Origin: Candidatus Mycoplasma haematominutum 'Birmingham 1'
GTDB taxonomy: Bacteria; Bacillota_I; Bacilli_A; Mycoplasmatales; Mycoplasmoidaceae
Reading direction: 5' to 3'
DNA length: 64,000 bases
Assembly (NCBI RefSeq): GCF_000319365.1
Contig: NC_021007.1
Location: 434,001 to 498,000, forward strand
Part shown: piece after piece, positions 20,359-34,466 of the stretch
How positions within the stretch are numbered: position 1 is the stretch's first letter
How the letters are laid out: every line of letters begins with the position of its first letter
Notes under the pieces: model-generated
The model's database searches: none
What the model was told of the DNA's origin: nothing
The model's input: the letters and a program-made list of their open reading frames with translations, nothing else
Made by a program: the position numbers and the translations under genes

Positions 20359-20982
20359 ATGACAATACCCTTAAAAATTGTGCTGGGAGGAGCTAGTATC
20401 GCTGGAATTTGCTCTTCTATAGGAGTGCCTGTAGCTGCTCATTTGGGAAAGAATGATTCAAGAAAAGCCGCTATAAATACCGAAGAAAAACATATGACGA
20501 GCGATTTAAGGCAAGGTATTTCTAGAGGAATGAAAGAGTGTGCGCATAGTCCGTTAACGTCGCTAGTGGAAATTTCCTTTGGCAGTGATACAGTAGAACG
20601 AGTGTGCTGGACTAGTACTTCAGAAACGCAAGATAAAAGGACAATTAGTGCTTTATTGAATGCGGCTTGAGAATTAAAAAATAATTGAAAAGGCTTACAC
20701 TTAGAAAATGCTGTAGTTTATTGTAGGCAACAAAATGAACCGGATGAAGATAACTCTGTATGAAAATCTACTCCAAATGATGATGATTGTCAAGGGATAG
20801 AGTATATCAGATTGAAAAAAGATGCGGATGAACTATTTTTGAGAAAAGAAGGAAAAAGTGTTCAAAAGATTTGGAGTTGCCAAAAAAATTGTTGATTAAA
20901 TGAATTCCAAGAACGATTAGAACAGCAGGTAATCAGTGAAAATCCAGAAAATTGAAAGCAGTTCAGTTTTTACATCAATTAA
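20359..20982 (+). CDS. Paralogue family 3 secreted/anchored protein (+ strand copy)
   Basis: 207 residues from ATG. Anchor VLGGASIAGICSSIGVPVAA, then ECAHS, ISFGSDTVERVCW, YCRQQNE, DCQGIEYIRL, SCQKNCW, and WKQFSFY close to the end. It matches the 4043, 5654 and 7603 genes in plan. The 190-base gap before it shows nothing I can name. Function unknown. Confidence 0.73.
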
Positions 20983-21000
20983 ATAGAATGTAATTTTTTT

Positions 21001-21021
21001 GCCCCCCCCCCAGGGGGGGAG
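21001..21021. repeat. C10-A-G7 near-palindrome
   Basis: A run of ten Cs, one A, then seven Gs, flanked by GC pairs (G at 21001, AGC after the G run). It can fold as a tight hairpin. It sits between a paralogue stop and the decayed paralogue, outside any open frame. Confidence 0.55.
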
Positions 21022-21107
21022 CGGAATAATCAATAATAGTTAATATGCCACTTATCCCTAGAGAAAATTACCAAAGATTCATTTAATTGAAGCGATAAAT
21101 GGACTAG

Positions 21108-21698
21108 ACTTTAAAGGCCATATTTAGATGTACTGGTTTAATAGGTGGCAGTTGCGCCATAGGAATTCCCCCTCGCGGTAAGTTCGGGACGGGAGAAGGG
21201 GCGGTTTGACTCTAGTTTAGCAATTTCAATAATTAACTGCCCGGAGATTAATAAGAGTAATTAATCCGAGATAATTTTTGGGAAGGAGAATATTCCAAAA
21301 GTATGTTGAACTGCGGAAACATTTGAAAGGAATAGCGCTGCAACAGAGGCTTATTCTAGCTTATTTCAAAAAAATGGAAATTTAAGGATCGAAATTGAGC
21401 TCAAAATAATGAGGCGCAGTGAATGAGGCGATGTTTGGGAGATGAATTAACTTCACAATGAGCAATATTTACACAAAGGTCGGAAGTCTTGGGATATTGT
21501 GATAATTCTCCTCTAGGGAGAGGACTCTATTTATTCGAAAAGAACGAAAGTTTAATCATTCCCTAGAGAAAGAAAGTCTAAATCTGTAATAAAAACTGTT
21601 GAGAAAAAGATATATCAACGTTGAATAATGGTCCGAAAATATTAACTATTAAAGATAAAGAATCTTGGAGGTTGGCTCATTTCTATTTGAAACAGTAG
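21108..21698 (+). pseudogene. Decayed paralogue family 1/3 gene
   Basis: Fragments of a paralogue occur in order but in different frames and with internal stops: an anchor-like start (TLKAIFRCTGLIGGSCAIGI), then YSSLFQKNG, GYCDNSPLGRG, and finally ICNKNCWEKD...WRLAHFYLKQ ending in TAG. No ATG opens it. Unlike the poly-G OFF genes, several separate lesions are present, so this looks like true decay. Confidence 0.65.
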
Positions 21699-22072
21699 TT
21701 TTATTCATGATTTAGGAGCGTTAGGCGTGAGGGGATGATGAATAAAAGTATTTTTATAGATTTTTAATAATCAAAAACTTAAATATTATGAAGGCATAGA
21801 ATATACCTTGCGCTGTAAAGGATATCATGTAAAATCAGTCCTAAAAATTAAGTTTTTTAAAACCTTTTTCTTCATATAAATAGTGAAATTAATGAATTGC
21901 ATAATTTTTATCTCATAAAACCCGAAAAATAGATTTTTTAATCTCCCTACTCACCCTTAGAGGGGGGAGGATAGGAGATTAATCTTTTGACATTTTTAGA
22001 TTTTGCTCACCGGAGATAGGGGGAGCTAATTTTTATGCTCTTTCCTAAAGTATTAAACATTTACAAAATGAG
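21699..22072. other. Intergenic region with one large hairpin
   Basis: About 370 bases without a credible gene. The only structure is an inverted repeat at 21939-21981 (TAATCTCC with GGAGATTA, inner CTC/CCCT paired with AGGG/GAG). The ruvAB promoter is expected near its right end; none is clear by eye. Confidence 0.5.
21939..21981. terminator. Long inverted repeat, possible terminator
   Basis: Outer stem TAATCTCC/GGAGATTA (8 bp) with an inner paired C/G-rich segment. It is followed by AATCTTTTGACATTTTT on the plus strand, so it could terminate plus-strand transcription coming from the paralogue region. Confidence 0.4.
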
Positions 22073-22714
22073 GTGTATTACCTAAAGTGCAAGGTCATAG
22101 AAATACATCCTAGTTATGTTATTGCAGAAGCATCTAATGTAGCTTACAGAATTAATTTCATAAATGCTTCTTCTCTAGCTGAAGGGGAAGAAACTGTAAT
22201 TTACATTTTTCAAGAATTTAGATTAGAGCTGAAAAATCAAATAAACACTAACCTATATGGCTTCTTAACAAAAGAAGAGATTGAAATTTTTCATTTTCTT
22301 ATTACTCTTAAGGGAATTGGATGCAAAACCGCTCAAACCATTCTTTCCAATGACTTATATCAGCTATCAACTTTTATTTCTAGAAAAGATAATCTATCTC
22401 TCTCCAAACTTAAGGGTTTAAATTGGACCTTAGCTAACTCCTTACTATTAGAGGTTGCGCAATCTAAAAATATTCGCAATGTGTTCATCTCATTAAATCA
22501 AGCATTGCAATCCAGAAATTCTCAAAATGAAGTCAAAGTATGTTCGTGAAATGAAAATGAGGTAATTAATTCCCTAATAGACATAGGCTATGAGTGAGAT
22601 TCAATCAAAAAAGCTCTAGATGACTTAAGGGCAGAGAATTTAACTTTTCCAGATAATAATGCAGTAATTAATAAATGTTTACAAACCATTTCTCAATTCC
22701 GCAATTTACAGTAA
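22073..22714 (+). CDS. ruvA: Holliday junction helicase subunit RuvA
   Basis: 213 residues; binds four-way junctions and loads RuvB. The N-terminal OB-fold pattern YYLKCKVIEIHPSYVIAE...VAYRI, YGFLTKEEIEIFHFLITLKG and the helix-hairpin-helix GIGCKTAQTIL are visible; one TGA=Trp near residue 160 leads into the C-terminal RuvB-binding domain (INSLIDIGYEW). GTG 22073 follows AATGAG. The stop is directly followed by the ruvB ATG. Confidence 0.88.
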
Positions 22715-23677
22715 ATGACATTTAATTTCGAATTACTGAAATTACGACCTAGCTCGCTGAAGGAGTTTGTGGGAAAGCCTGAAATAGTCAAAAGTATTCA
22801 AGTTGGAGTAGAGGTTGCTAAAAAGCTAAATAAACCTCTGGAGCATACTTTGTTTTACGGTCCTCCCGGAGTGGGAAAAACTTCATTAGCTCAGATAATT
22901 GCTAATGAATTAAAGGTAAATATCAAGATAGTGCCTGCCACAAATATTCAAATTTTGCCTGATCTAATAGGGGTTATGAGCTCCCTTAAGGATTTTGATG
23001 TACTCTTCATTGATGAAATTCACAGCCTGAAAGTAGAGTATATAGAAATGCTGTATTCTGCGATGGAAGATAATGTACTAGATTTGCTAGTCGGAAAGAG
23101 TTGTAATTCTAAAGCTATTAGAGTGAATCTCCCTAAGTTTACATTGATTGCTGCAACTACTAATTTGGGGGCTTTGCCTAAGGCATTAGAGGAGAGATTT
23201 GGATATATTTTTTTCGTAGATTGTTATACTGATGCAGAAATAAAAACCTTAATTAATCAATTATGCAAAAAATGGACTCTCTTCCTAAACAAAAAAGAAA
23301 TAGAAGTCATAGTATCCAACTCAAGAGGTATACCTAGAAATGCTAAAAGAATACTACGGAGGGTTCTTGACTACAAAACGATCAATAAGGGATGCTCTCT
23401 ACAAGAAGTAATTAAAGAGTGTGGCTTTACTTTTCAAGGCTTAACTGAATTAGATTTGAAATATTTAAGGTTTTTAGAAAAAAGTCATTCTTATATAGCT
23501 GGAATTAAATCTATTGTCCAGGGCACTAACTTAGATGAATCTACATTAATGAAAAAAATTGAACCTTTTCTGATTTTTAAGGGGTACGTATCAAAAACTT
23601 TTAGGGGAAGAATACTGACAGAAAAGGGAGTAGAATTGCTTTCTGAATTTCAAAAACAAAATTTCAAAAACTTGTAA
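22715..23677 (+). CDS. ruvB: Holliday junction helicase motor RuvB
   Basis: 320 residues; AAA+ ATPase driving branch migration. Walker A GPPGVGKTS near residue 50, Walker B VLFIDEIHSL near 103, sensor IAATTN, the arginine-finger region EERFGYIFFVDCY and the C-terminal winged helix (FLIFKGYVSKTFRGRILTEKG). No TGA codons. It starts at the base after the ruvA stop, so the pair is one translation unit. Confidence 0.96.
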   Translation: MTFNFELLKLRPSSLKEFVGKPEIVKSIQVGVEVAKKLNKPLEHTLFYGPPGVGKTSLAQIIANELKVNIKIVPATNIQILPDLIGVMSSLKDFDVLFIDEIHSLKVEYIEMLYSAMEDNVLDLLVGKSCNSKAIRVNLPKFTLIAATTNLGALPKALEERFGYIFFVDCYTDAEIKTLINQLCKKWTLFLNKKEIEVIVSNSRGIPRNAKRILRRVLDYKTINKGCSLQEVIKECGFTFQGLTELDLKYLRFLEKSHSYIAGIKSIVQGTNLDESTLMKKIEPFLIFKGYVSKTFRGRILTEKGVELLSEFQKQNFKNL

Positions 23678-23728
23678 AGACAAAAATCTAAAATTATAAA
23701 ATTTTTAATTGCAAATTGTTAAGAGAAT

Positions 23729-23748
23729 GGGGCTGTGGGCCCCTTTTA
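23729..23748 (+). terminator. Intrinsic terminator after ruvAB
   Basis: GGGGC-TGTGG-GCCCC hairpin followed by TTTT. It separates ruvAB from the rRNA genes. Confidence 0.7.
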
Positions 23749-23882
23749 AGAAACAATTATTTAATACTTTTTCGCTTTGAAGATTTTTATCATAAAGTGA
23801 GAAGGTGCAGGTTTTTGAAAATTCTTAGGAAATAAACAATAAAAAAACCGAGTAAGTTAAGTTAGATAAAGAAAGATTCGAA

Positions 23883-26812
<2,930 letters not shown>

Positions 26813-26864
26813 ACTTTTTTTATCTAACTAAATTTATTGTTATTTCTAAGAATTTACTACTTCT

Positions 26865-26975
26865 GTGCAGTCAGGATACTATAGTGGAAATACTTATTCC
26901 CATTCCGAACATAACAGTCAAGCACTATAGGCTTAATTAAGCCTCTACAAGAGAGCTTTTTTAAGTTGACTGCAC
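26865..26975 (+). rRNA. rrf: 5S ribosomal RNA
   Basis: About 111 bases; the terminal stem GTGCAGTCA pairs with TGACTGCAC, and the conserved loop CCCATTCCGAACAT is present. It lies about 50 bases after the 23S, presumably co-transcribed. Confidence 0.93.
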
Positions 26976-27050
26976 TAATTTATAAGATAAACTCGTGCTT
27001 AAAAATACACTTATCAGATTTTTAAATAACTAAATAAGGTTTTCTTAACT

Positions 27051-27074
27051 TTAGAGGGCCCGGCGGCCCTCTAA
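27051..27074. terminator. Bidirectional hairpin between 5S rRNA and pepA
   Basis: TTAGAGGGCC-CGGC-GGCCCTCTAA: a perfect 10-bp stem with a 4-base loop placed between the convergent rRNA and pepA operons. Confidence 0.75.
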
Positions 27075-27104
27075 CTGTTTAACCCTACAATTTGTACAAT
27101 TTCT

Positions 27105-28451
27105 TTATTTTTTAGTCATAAAGTCTTTGGTATAAAAATACAAAGTCTTCAATAGAGGGGCTAATGCTACTTTGGCTTTATCTTCTGTGTTAGACACATT
27201 GGCAATATCGAGGTGAATGTAATCTTTTTTTTCTCGAAATTCAGCTAAGAAGGTTGCGGCTCTAGAAGCCCCCGCTGCTCCTGTAGTAGCTGCATTTTTT
27301 AAGTCTGCTATTTGACTTTTCATTTCCTTTAGATAAATTTTGTCTAACGGTAATCGTCAAATATAGTCTCCTGTATATCTTGAAGTCCTATATAGTTTCT
27401 CCCAAATTAAATCTGAAGTTGTTCAAGCTCCTGCATATTTAGTTCCAAGTGCATATTTAACTGCACCAGTCAGAGTGGCAATACTAATGATTTCTGAAGA
27501 TTTAAGCTCCTTCGCTGCATAGGAAATTCCCTCTGCCAACAAAAGTCTCCCTTCAGCATCTGTATTAGAAATTTCTACAGTTTGACCTCCAAAGGAGGTG
27601 AGTACACTATCTACTTTTATAGACTCTGAACCTATTAAATTCTCTGAAATGGTAAGTAGTGCAAAAAGATCATGTTTGGGTGTAAATTTAGTTTTTGCTA
27701 AAGCGAAAAATGTGGCCCCTACCAGTGCTGCTCCACTCATATCAAATTTCATATCAACCATATAATTTCCTGTTTTAAGACTTAATCCTCCGGTATCAAA
27801 GCAAATCCCCTTTCCCACTAGTGATATTTTTTGGGCTGATTTACCTGTTCCTTTTTTAAGTATTACTAGATAGGAATTTTTCTTATTTTGTCCAACTGCG
27901 CAAGTGAGATTAAAGCCCTTCTTCTTTAGTGACTCTCAATTAAAAACTTCGCAAACAACTTTTAATTTTTTTGCTTCATCTTTTAATTCAGAGACAAATT
28001 TTTCTGCACTCAAAATGTTTGGCGGCATCTCTGCCCAATTTTTAGCTTGGGTTTCAGCTGAAACGATATGGGAGATTTCCTCATTTTCTTTTTTCAAACC
28101 AGTTAACTTGATATGACCTGTAGCCTCATCTTTTTCTTTGTCAGTTCTAAAGGAAATGGGTTTTCTATTGAAAGTTTCAATAGCGCTCCTCAGATAAAGT
28201 TCTAAATCAAATTCACTAAAGGTTGGGGCGCAAGCTTTTGAGAACGAAGGAAAATCTACTTCTCAGTGGATTGCATAAGATAAACACTGTTTTAAGCTGG
28301 TAATAAACTCTCCGGGCTCTAGTTTATCTAAATCTATAAATAACACCGCTTGGGCTTTAGAATAATCACACTCACTCTTTAAGTGATTTTCTCCAACTTT
28401 GGCACTCAAATTAAATACTCTCTTATCAATCATGCTACCAGAAATTCCCAT
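27105..28451 (-). CDS. pepA: Leucyl aminopeptidase (M17 family)
   Basis: 448 residues with four TGA=Trp codons. Cytosolic, two-metal enzyme removing N-terminal residues. Catalytic block GKGICFDTGGLSLK, FDMSGAALVGA, and NTDAEGRLLLAEGI carry the metal ligands and active-site Lys/Arg. C-terminal TTGAAGASRAATFLAEF fits the family. Usual length is 450-500. ATG start five bases after the previous gene's stop; last gene of the tmk-pepF-thrS-HAD-pepA operon. In a parasite with little amino-acid synthesis, peptide degradation supplies amino acids (inference). Confidence 0.94.
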
Positions 28452-28455
28452 ATCT

Positions 28456-29589
28456 TTATTTATTTAATTGACAATACTTCAACTGTTCTGGTCATAAAAA
28501 AAATAACTTAATAAGTGACTTATCAGTAGTTGAACCTTTATCTCACTTTCATCTTCTTTTTTCTTCATTAATCTCCCTTGATGAAAGCACTCCTGTTTCT
28601 AAATTGAATTCAAAGCAATTGTTTCTATAATTATTGCCTCTATTCTTAGTTTTGGAAAAATCAATTTTCTTGATCCTCTTATTCAATTGTTCAAATCCTA
28701 AAAAATCATCCTGCCAAACATATTTATGCTGTTTCCACCATTTGACTCATAGTTTGGGAGAGGAGCTCAAAAAAATCACCTGAGGCTCTTCTATTTCATC
28801 TTGAATCATTTCAGTTCAGCGCTCATCAGTTAACCAAAAAAAAGCTTTGGGGGCAATAGTCCAATCTGGAAATGTCAGAGAATAATACATTGAATTTTTA
28901 TAAATGTAATCTGGGGATACTTTTAACACCTTTTGCATAGCCTTGACTTTTAAATTGTTTTTTGAAAAAAAATAAATTGTGTATTCAGTGGTAAACGAGG
29001 AAAATTTAATCCCAAATTCAGCCAAATTAGATAATAATTCTGACATCTTGTCTCTGCGTAAATCTACATCAAACTCATCAAAAAATACCTCAATACTATA
29101 TATAAAGTGTTGCTGAAAGAGGGTTTCGATGTCAAACCAATCTTGCAATTTCTTATAATCTGGAGAAATTAATTGAAACTGATAATTCATGCCTCTATAT
29201 TTAGAAGAGGTAATAAAGTTAATTCCGTAGGTGAAGGAGATGTCACTAGCTGTATGCACTACAAAACTGTAATTTCTCACAAAACTTAGTCTAAGAATGA
29301 ATTTCGCAATATAAATATCTAAAAAATTTTCATATAACTTTTTCTTAGCTGCGATATCATATACACAGGCTCCAGAATTAATGACTAGATAACCCAGAGA
29401 TAAATTTCATTCCCCGACTATCTCTCTGGCGAGTGAGAATGAATTATCGGTGAATAGAAACAAATTATTGTAAACACTCATTTCATGCAGTAAATTTCCA
29501 ATTTCTTTAATTTCTTTTTGTGTGTACTCCTGGCTGGATTTAAAAAGATCTAAATCCAGCGCAATAATCTTTTCATTTTTACTAGTCAT
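28456..29589 (-). CDS. HAD-superfamily (Cof-like) hydrolase, divergent
   Basis: 377 residues, six TGA=Trp codons. The N-terminus IIALDLDLFKSSQEYTQKEI, then NNLFLFTDNSF and YLVINSGACVYD, follows the Cof-type plan (DLDGTLL, TGR, NGA). The motif-I Asp-x-Asp is kept but the following GT is replaced by LF. The C-terminal third is Trp-rich and unusual. Substrate unknown, probably a sugar phosphate or nucleotide if active. ATG at the base next to the thrS stop. Confidence 0.55.
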
Positions 29590-30843
29590 TTAATATTTCT
29601 TGCTTTCCTCAATTAATTGTCGAATATAGTCTACAAACTCAGGAAATGGCAATTCTCGAGGATTAGGTGCTCCTAATTGTCTGAATGAAACTATAGAAGG
29701 TCTGCTAGCTTCTCTTTCTCCAAACAAGATTTGAATAGCTATTTTCTCCCGAGCGGCATTAAATAATTTTTTCTGAAATCTATCTTTTCCTGAATCAATT
29801 TCTACTCTCACATCATACCTTTTTAGATTATTCATCAATTCTCTACATTCCTTTAAGTATTTGTCTGCTTCTACTGGAATTATTACTACCTGTACTGGAG
29901 CTAATCAAAAAGGTAAATTTCCCCCTCATCGTTCTAGGAGATATGCCGTAAATCTCTCTAAAGTTCCTATAAGTCCTAAATGAATTGTTCAGGGTGACAC
30001 TAAATTTTGCTGAGGATCATAAATTTGAAAATCTAATTTTTCGCACATTAATGTATCTAATTGCAATGTAGAAATGGTAAAGGTTTGACCCATTGGGTCT
30101 ATTACATTAAAGTCAATTTTTGGACCATAAAAGGCTGCTTCCCCCATTTTGACACTTAATTTAGGATAAAGTTCTCTTGCGAAAGCTCATTTACGAGCAG
30201 CACCAAACAAAATTTCTTCCGCCTTTTTTCACTCTTCGTGCTCAATAAGATACTTAGATTTTTCCGATCTAGTTGCTAAAACTATCTCAGCGATTTCTAC
30301 TTGAAATTGTTGTAATAATTTTCAAATTCAGGATAAGGCTTTCTCTATGGATTCCTCGCACTGATTTTCTAAACAAAAAATGTGCGTGTCTATTAACTCC
30401 ATGGAACGTACTCTCTTGAGACCTATTAATCCTCCTGAATATTCATGCCTATGTAATACAGAATTTTCTCCTATTGCGTAAGGTAATTGACGATATCCCT
30501 GAATTACTTCTTTAGCTAACAAAATGTGATGAGGGCACGTCATAGGTCGTAACACGAACTCTTCTTCATCTTCTTTTACTGGTTCAAAAATATTATCAGC
30601 ATAAAGTGATAAGTGCCCTGTTTTAAGATAAAGTTGTTTTTTTCCTAACAGAGGCGTCCTCACTAATTGAATTCCGCAAGACTCTTGAAAATTATTCACA
30701 TACTCTTTAATCACTTCTATTAGTACATAACCCCTAGGAAGTCAAAAGGGTAGACCCGATCCCCCCTCCTGGGGGAATCGAAATAATCCTTTATCTAACC
30801 CAAGCTTTCTATGATCCTGATCTAAAGTTGGACTATTCTTCAC
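29590..30843 (-). CDS. thrS: Threonyl-tRNA synthetase lacking TGS and editing domains
   Basis: 417 residues. Class II core: [37 protein letters not shown] (zinc site), [27 protein letters not shown], and the anticodon domain ([19 protein letters not shown]). The GTG at 30843 has AAAGGAAG nine bases upstream and begins right at the catalytic domain. The usual bacterial protein (about 640 aa; 560-580 in other mycoplasmas) has TGS and editing domains ahead of this; the tmk-pepF neighbourhood leaves no room for them. Confidence 0.93.
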
Positions 30844-30866
30844 CTCATCTTCCTTTTTATAATTCA

Positions 30867-32714
30867 CTAATTTTTAGAGATGCAATAAATTTCTTCCGCA
30901 ATTTTTATATACTCCGAAAGTCAAGATTGGAAAATACCCTTAATTTTTTTTCAATTAGATTTTTCTTTTAGTGAAATAGACAACATTTCTAAAGTATCTA
31001 AATTGGAGTGGGAGCTTCCGGATTGTAAAAATTTATTAAATGCTTCTATCTGGGAATTTTTATCCTCTAAATTAAGAATTCTCTCAGCTAATAGTAGTGA
31101 TGTAATTAACCCTACAGCATATTTATAAAGATAAAATTCTCCGCTATAAAAATGGGGAATTGTGAGGATTTTGTATAAAGAGTGTCAGGTATAATCTTGT
31201 CTATTCTTTTTAACTTCCTTTCCCAAATAATCTGAGAGTAAATTAGCGTAATCTTCTGCAGCTATATCAGGATTTAGTGCCGAAGTATTTAATATCTTGT
31301 TACTAAAAATATATTCTCACTCACTATAAATTAATTGAACTGTTGCTGTATTCACAAATGTAGTAAGTAAATGATCATAAATATAGAGTTGCTGCAGTTT
31401 ATTATCCTTGTTCCTAAATTTCTTTAAAAAGTAGTAATTCAACAAAATCTCATTAAAAATTGAAGGGATTTCTGTAGTAAAAATGGTAGGAGATGAATAA
31501 TAAGTATCTATGCCATCTATTTTTAATTCATGCACAGCATGTCCCAATTCGTGAGCAATAGTTAAGACGTCATCAAAATAACTATTGTAATTCAGCAGAA
31601 TATACTTTCCTGGTAACTTATATGCCCCTCCGGAATAATAAGCTCCGCTCATTTTTCCCTTTCTAGGTAGTCAATCTATTCAAGGGTTGTTAAAAATAGT
31701 CTTAACCTCTGAAATATACTTGTCTCCTAACACGCTGAGGGCGCCTAATATTATTTCTTTCGCTTCTTCAATAGAATAGGTTTTCATTTTTTCTCCTATT
31801 TTTAATTCCAGGTAACCATCTCAATCGTGAAATTGCTCTAAGTTGTAAAGTTTCGCAATTAATTTTTTTCTAAATTCCCTAAATTGCTTAATTAAATCTT
31901 TCAAGCTCTTCATATTTTTATAGAGATCAAATATAAATTTTTGGTTAACTTCATCGCCGTAAAGTGCTGCTTCAAAATAACCTCCTTTAAATGCAATATT
32001 TTTAGATTCAATATTTAAAGAAAGAAAGTGGTAAAACAGCACTCTATATAAACTTTCTTTTTTACTGTTAACAAAATCGACATATTTTAAGTAAAGATTC
32101 TTTCGCAATATTCCATCTTCTGATTTCATATTTTTTAAATATTCTGGATAAGTACAAATGGTCAATTCCTCACCTGAACTATTTATCACTCCAGTCAATT
32201 TAAATTCTTTTTCACTAATAGTATTGAAAATTTCATAATATGAAGACGATAGTGGTGCAAATGTAAGTTCAAATTTAGCTAATGTGGGTGAAAGCTTATG
32301 CCTTTTATATCTAAATAACACTTCATAATACCTCTTAAAGTGAGAAAAATCTGGATGTTCTAAGTATTTTTCTATTAATTTTCTATTTTTAATAGCTTGG
32401 TCAGAAAAATTAGCTAATTGCTGCGCAAAAGGTATTGATTTTTGAATTAATTCTTGCTCTAACAGTAATCACTTGTGTTCAAATTGTTCTACATTTTGTT
32501 TATTGCTAATATAAGACTTTACCCTACTACTAAGAATTCGAAATTCTCTTTTTAGGTGGTGAAATTCCATTAATTTTTCCATAGAGGAAAAGGGATTGCC
32601 CTTATATTTTTCTAATATCTCTTGTTGATATTTAAAGATTTTTTCAATTCAAGAATCTAATGATTTTCCCTCTAGTAACATCTCTAGATTTCATTCGTAT
32701 TGTTTTAGATCCAT
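30867..32714 (-). CDS. pepF: Oligoendopeptidase F
   Basis: 615 residues, the usual M3B length, with about eight TGA=Trp codons. Zinc metallopeptidase motif IAHELGHAVHE and the downstream Glu region (EIPSIFNEILL); GGAYKLPGKYILLNY precedes it. The N-terminal half is helical. It cleaves oligopeptides in the cytosol, feeding PepA. ATG at 32714, nine bases after the tmk stop. Confidence 0.94.
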
Positions 32715-32722
32715 AACTATGT

Positions 32723-33406
32723 TTATTTAATTAAATTTTCAATATTTTTAATCACAAAACTAGCTTTTTCTTCTTGTGAAATATTAGGGGGAATTACTAT
32801 AAATTTTTCCCCTCTTTGTTGTAAACATCTGATAGCTTCTAGATACCCATCTTGTAATTCCTTGAATGAAAATTTACTTAAGTCGTACTTATTAAATTTC
32901 TTTTGCGATTTTTTCTTAAAAAGCGCTAAGCTGTACCTGTTGGGGTCCGATTCTAAAAAGAAGGTAAGTGTGGGCTTAATTTTTCCAACAATGAAAAAAA
33001 TATTATTCATTAACCACTGGAAATCTACTTTTCTCAAATAAGATTGGTAGACTAACGAAGATAAATAAAAACGATCACAGATAACTAGGGAATTTTTAGT
33101 CAATGCTGGTTCTAAAAATGTAGATACATGTTCCTTTCTTGCTGCTAAAAATAATAATGCTTCTGTTTCTGGGTCTAAATCATAGTGGTCGGAAAAAATT
33201 ATTTCAGAGATTTGTTGATACTTTTTAGTGGTGGGTCTGGGTCCATAAGGCTCTGATGTGAAAAGAATTCTCTCCTGAAAGTAATTTCTAATCGCTGGAT
33301 TTTCTGTATTGGAGAGTTGCTGTTTAATAAGTTCTATGAGAGTTGTTTTTCCAGAGTTATCCATTCCTTCAATAACTATAAAACACCCTGTGGATAAATT
33401 TTTCAT
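32723..33406 (-). CDS. tmk: Thymidylate kinase
   Basis: 227 residues. P-loop VIEGMDNSGKTTL at the N-terminus, LFTSEPYGP, ALLFLAARKEHV and the DR[YF] motif ICDRFYLSSLVYQ. Phosphorylates dTMP. ATG start; first gene of the pepF-thrS operon, divergent from recA 46 bases away. Confidence 0.95.
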   Translation of the reverse strand: MKNLSTGCFIVIEGMDNSGKTTLIELIKQQLSNTENPAIRNYFQERILFTSEPYGPRPTTKKYQQISEIIFSDHYDLDPETEALLFLAARKEHVSTFLEPALTKNSLVICDRFYLSSLVYQSYLRKVDFQWLMNNIFFIVGKIKPTLTFFLESDPNRYSLALFKKKSQKKFNKYDLSKFSFKELQDGYLEAIRCLQQRGEKFIVIPPNISQEEKASFVIKNIENLIK

Positions 33407-33452
33407 ACTTTTTAACTAAAGCATGACATTAACATAATGAACTAACTAAACG

Positions 33453-34460
33453 ATGAAAGAAACAGCGAACAATGGTAAAACTAAAAACTTTTTGGAAAAA
33501 CTAACTTCTATGGGGGTGCAACTCTGGACAGATAAAACCCAACTGCAACGAATAGAAACTGCAAGGGGGAGCAATGCTTTTCATATTCCAACAGGATCTT
33601 ATGCATTAGATAAATCTTTAGGTACTGGAGGATGACCTTCTGGGAAGATTATTGAAATTTTCGGAACTGACTCATCGGGTAAATCGACACTAGCTTTACA
33701 TGCGATCGCAGAAGCTCAAATGCAGGGGAAAACTTGCGTCTATATTGATTTAGAAAATACTTTAAATATACCTTGAGCTGAAAAAATAGGTGTAAAAACT
33801 GATCAACTATATATTAGTACTCCCTCCAGTGGCGAGGAAACCTTTGAGATAATTAATTCCCTAATACAGAGTCATGAAACAGACTTGATTGTAGTTGACT
33901 CTGTGGCCGCCATGGTGCCTGAAGCTGAATTAGATGCTTCGATTCACGATCAGGGAATGGGAATGCAAGCGCGCATGATGAGTAAGGGATTGAGAATTTT
34001 GCAATCTCACTTAATTAAATCTAATACTGCAATAATTTTTATAAATCAAGTTCGTGAACAAATTCGACAAACTTATGTACCTACAACCACCACTTCTGGA
34101 GGTAGAGCTCTAAAATATGCTGCAAGCATTAGAGTTGAAGTCAAAAGGCAAGAATCCATCAAACAGAATGATAAAATTATCGGCTTCCTTACAAAAATTA
34201 CAATCATAAAAAATAAATTTAATAATCCTATGACTCAAGTTTCTTTGAGGCTTTATTTTGAGTCTGGGTTCGACAAAATTTGTGAATTAATTAATGCAGC
34301 TATAGAGGAAAAATTAATTGAAAAGCGAGGCGTGTGATTTTACTACAAAAATAAAAATTTAGGGCAAGGCCTTATGAATGTTAAGGAGAAACTATTAAGT
34401 GAAGAATGCAAAGAGGATATGGAAGAAATTCAAACCAAGGTGTTGAATTCTACTAAGTAG
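33453..34460 (+). CDS. recA: Recombinase RecA
   Basis: 335 residues with three TGA=Trp codons. Walker [12 protein letters not shown] (family GPESSGKT), Walker [18 protein letters not shown], loop L1 [24 protein letters not shown] and [13 protein letters not shown]. The usual DAEHALD stretch is [10 protein letters not shown] short C-terminus without the acidic tail. Drives strand exchange, and with ruvAB gives this genome a recombination path that could shuffle the paralogue array (inference). Confidence 0.96.
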
Positions 34461-34466
34461 AGCTGT

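Noticed and set aside
30755-30775. CCCCCC...GGGGG hairpin
   Set aside because: It lies inside the thrS coding sequence ([12 protein letters not shown]), where the codons explain it; not treated as a terminator.
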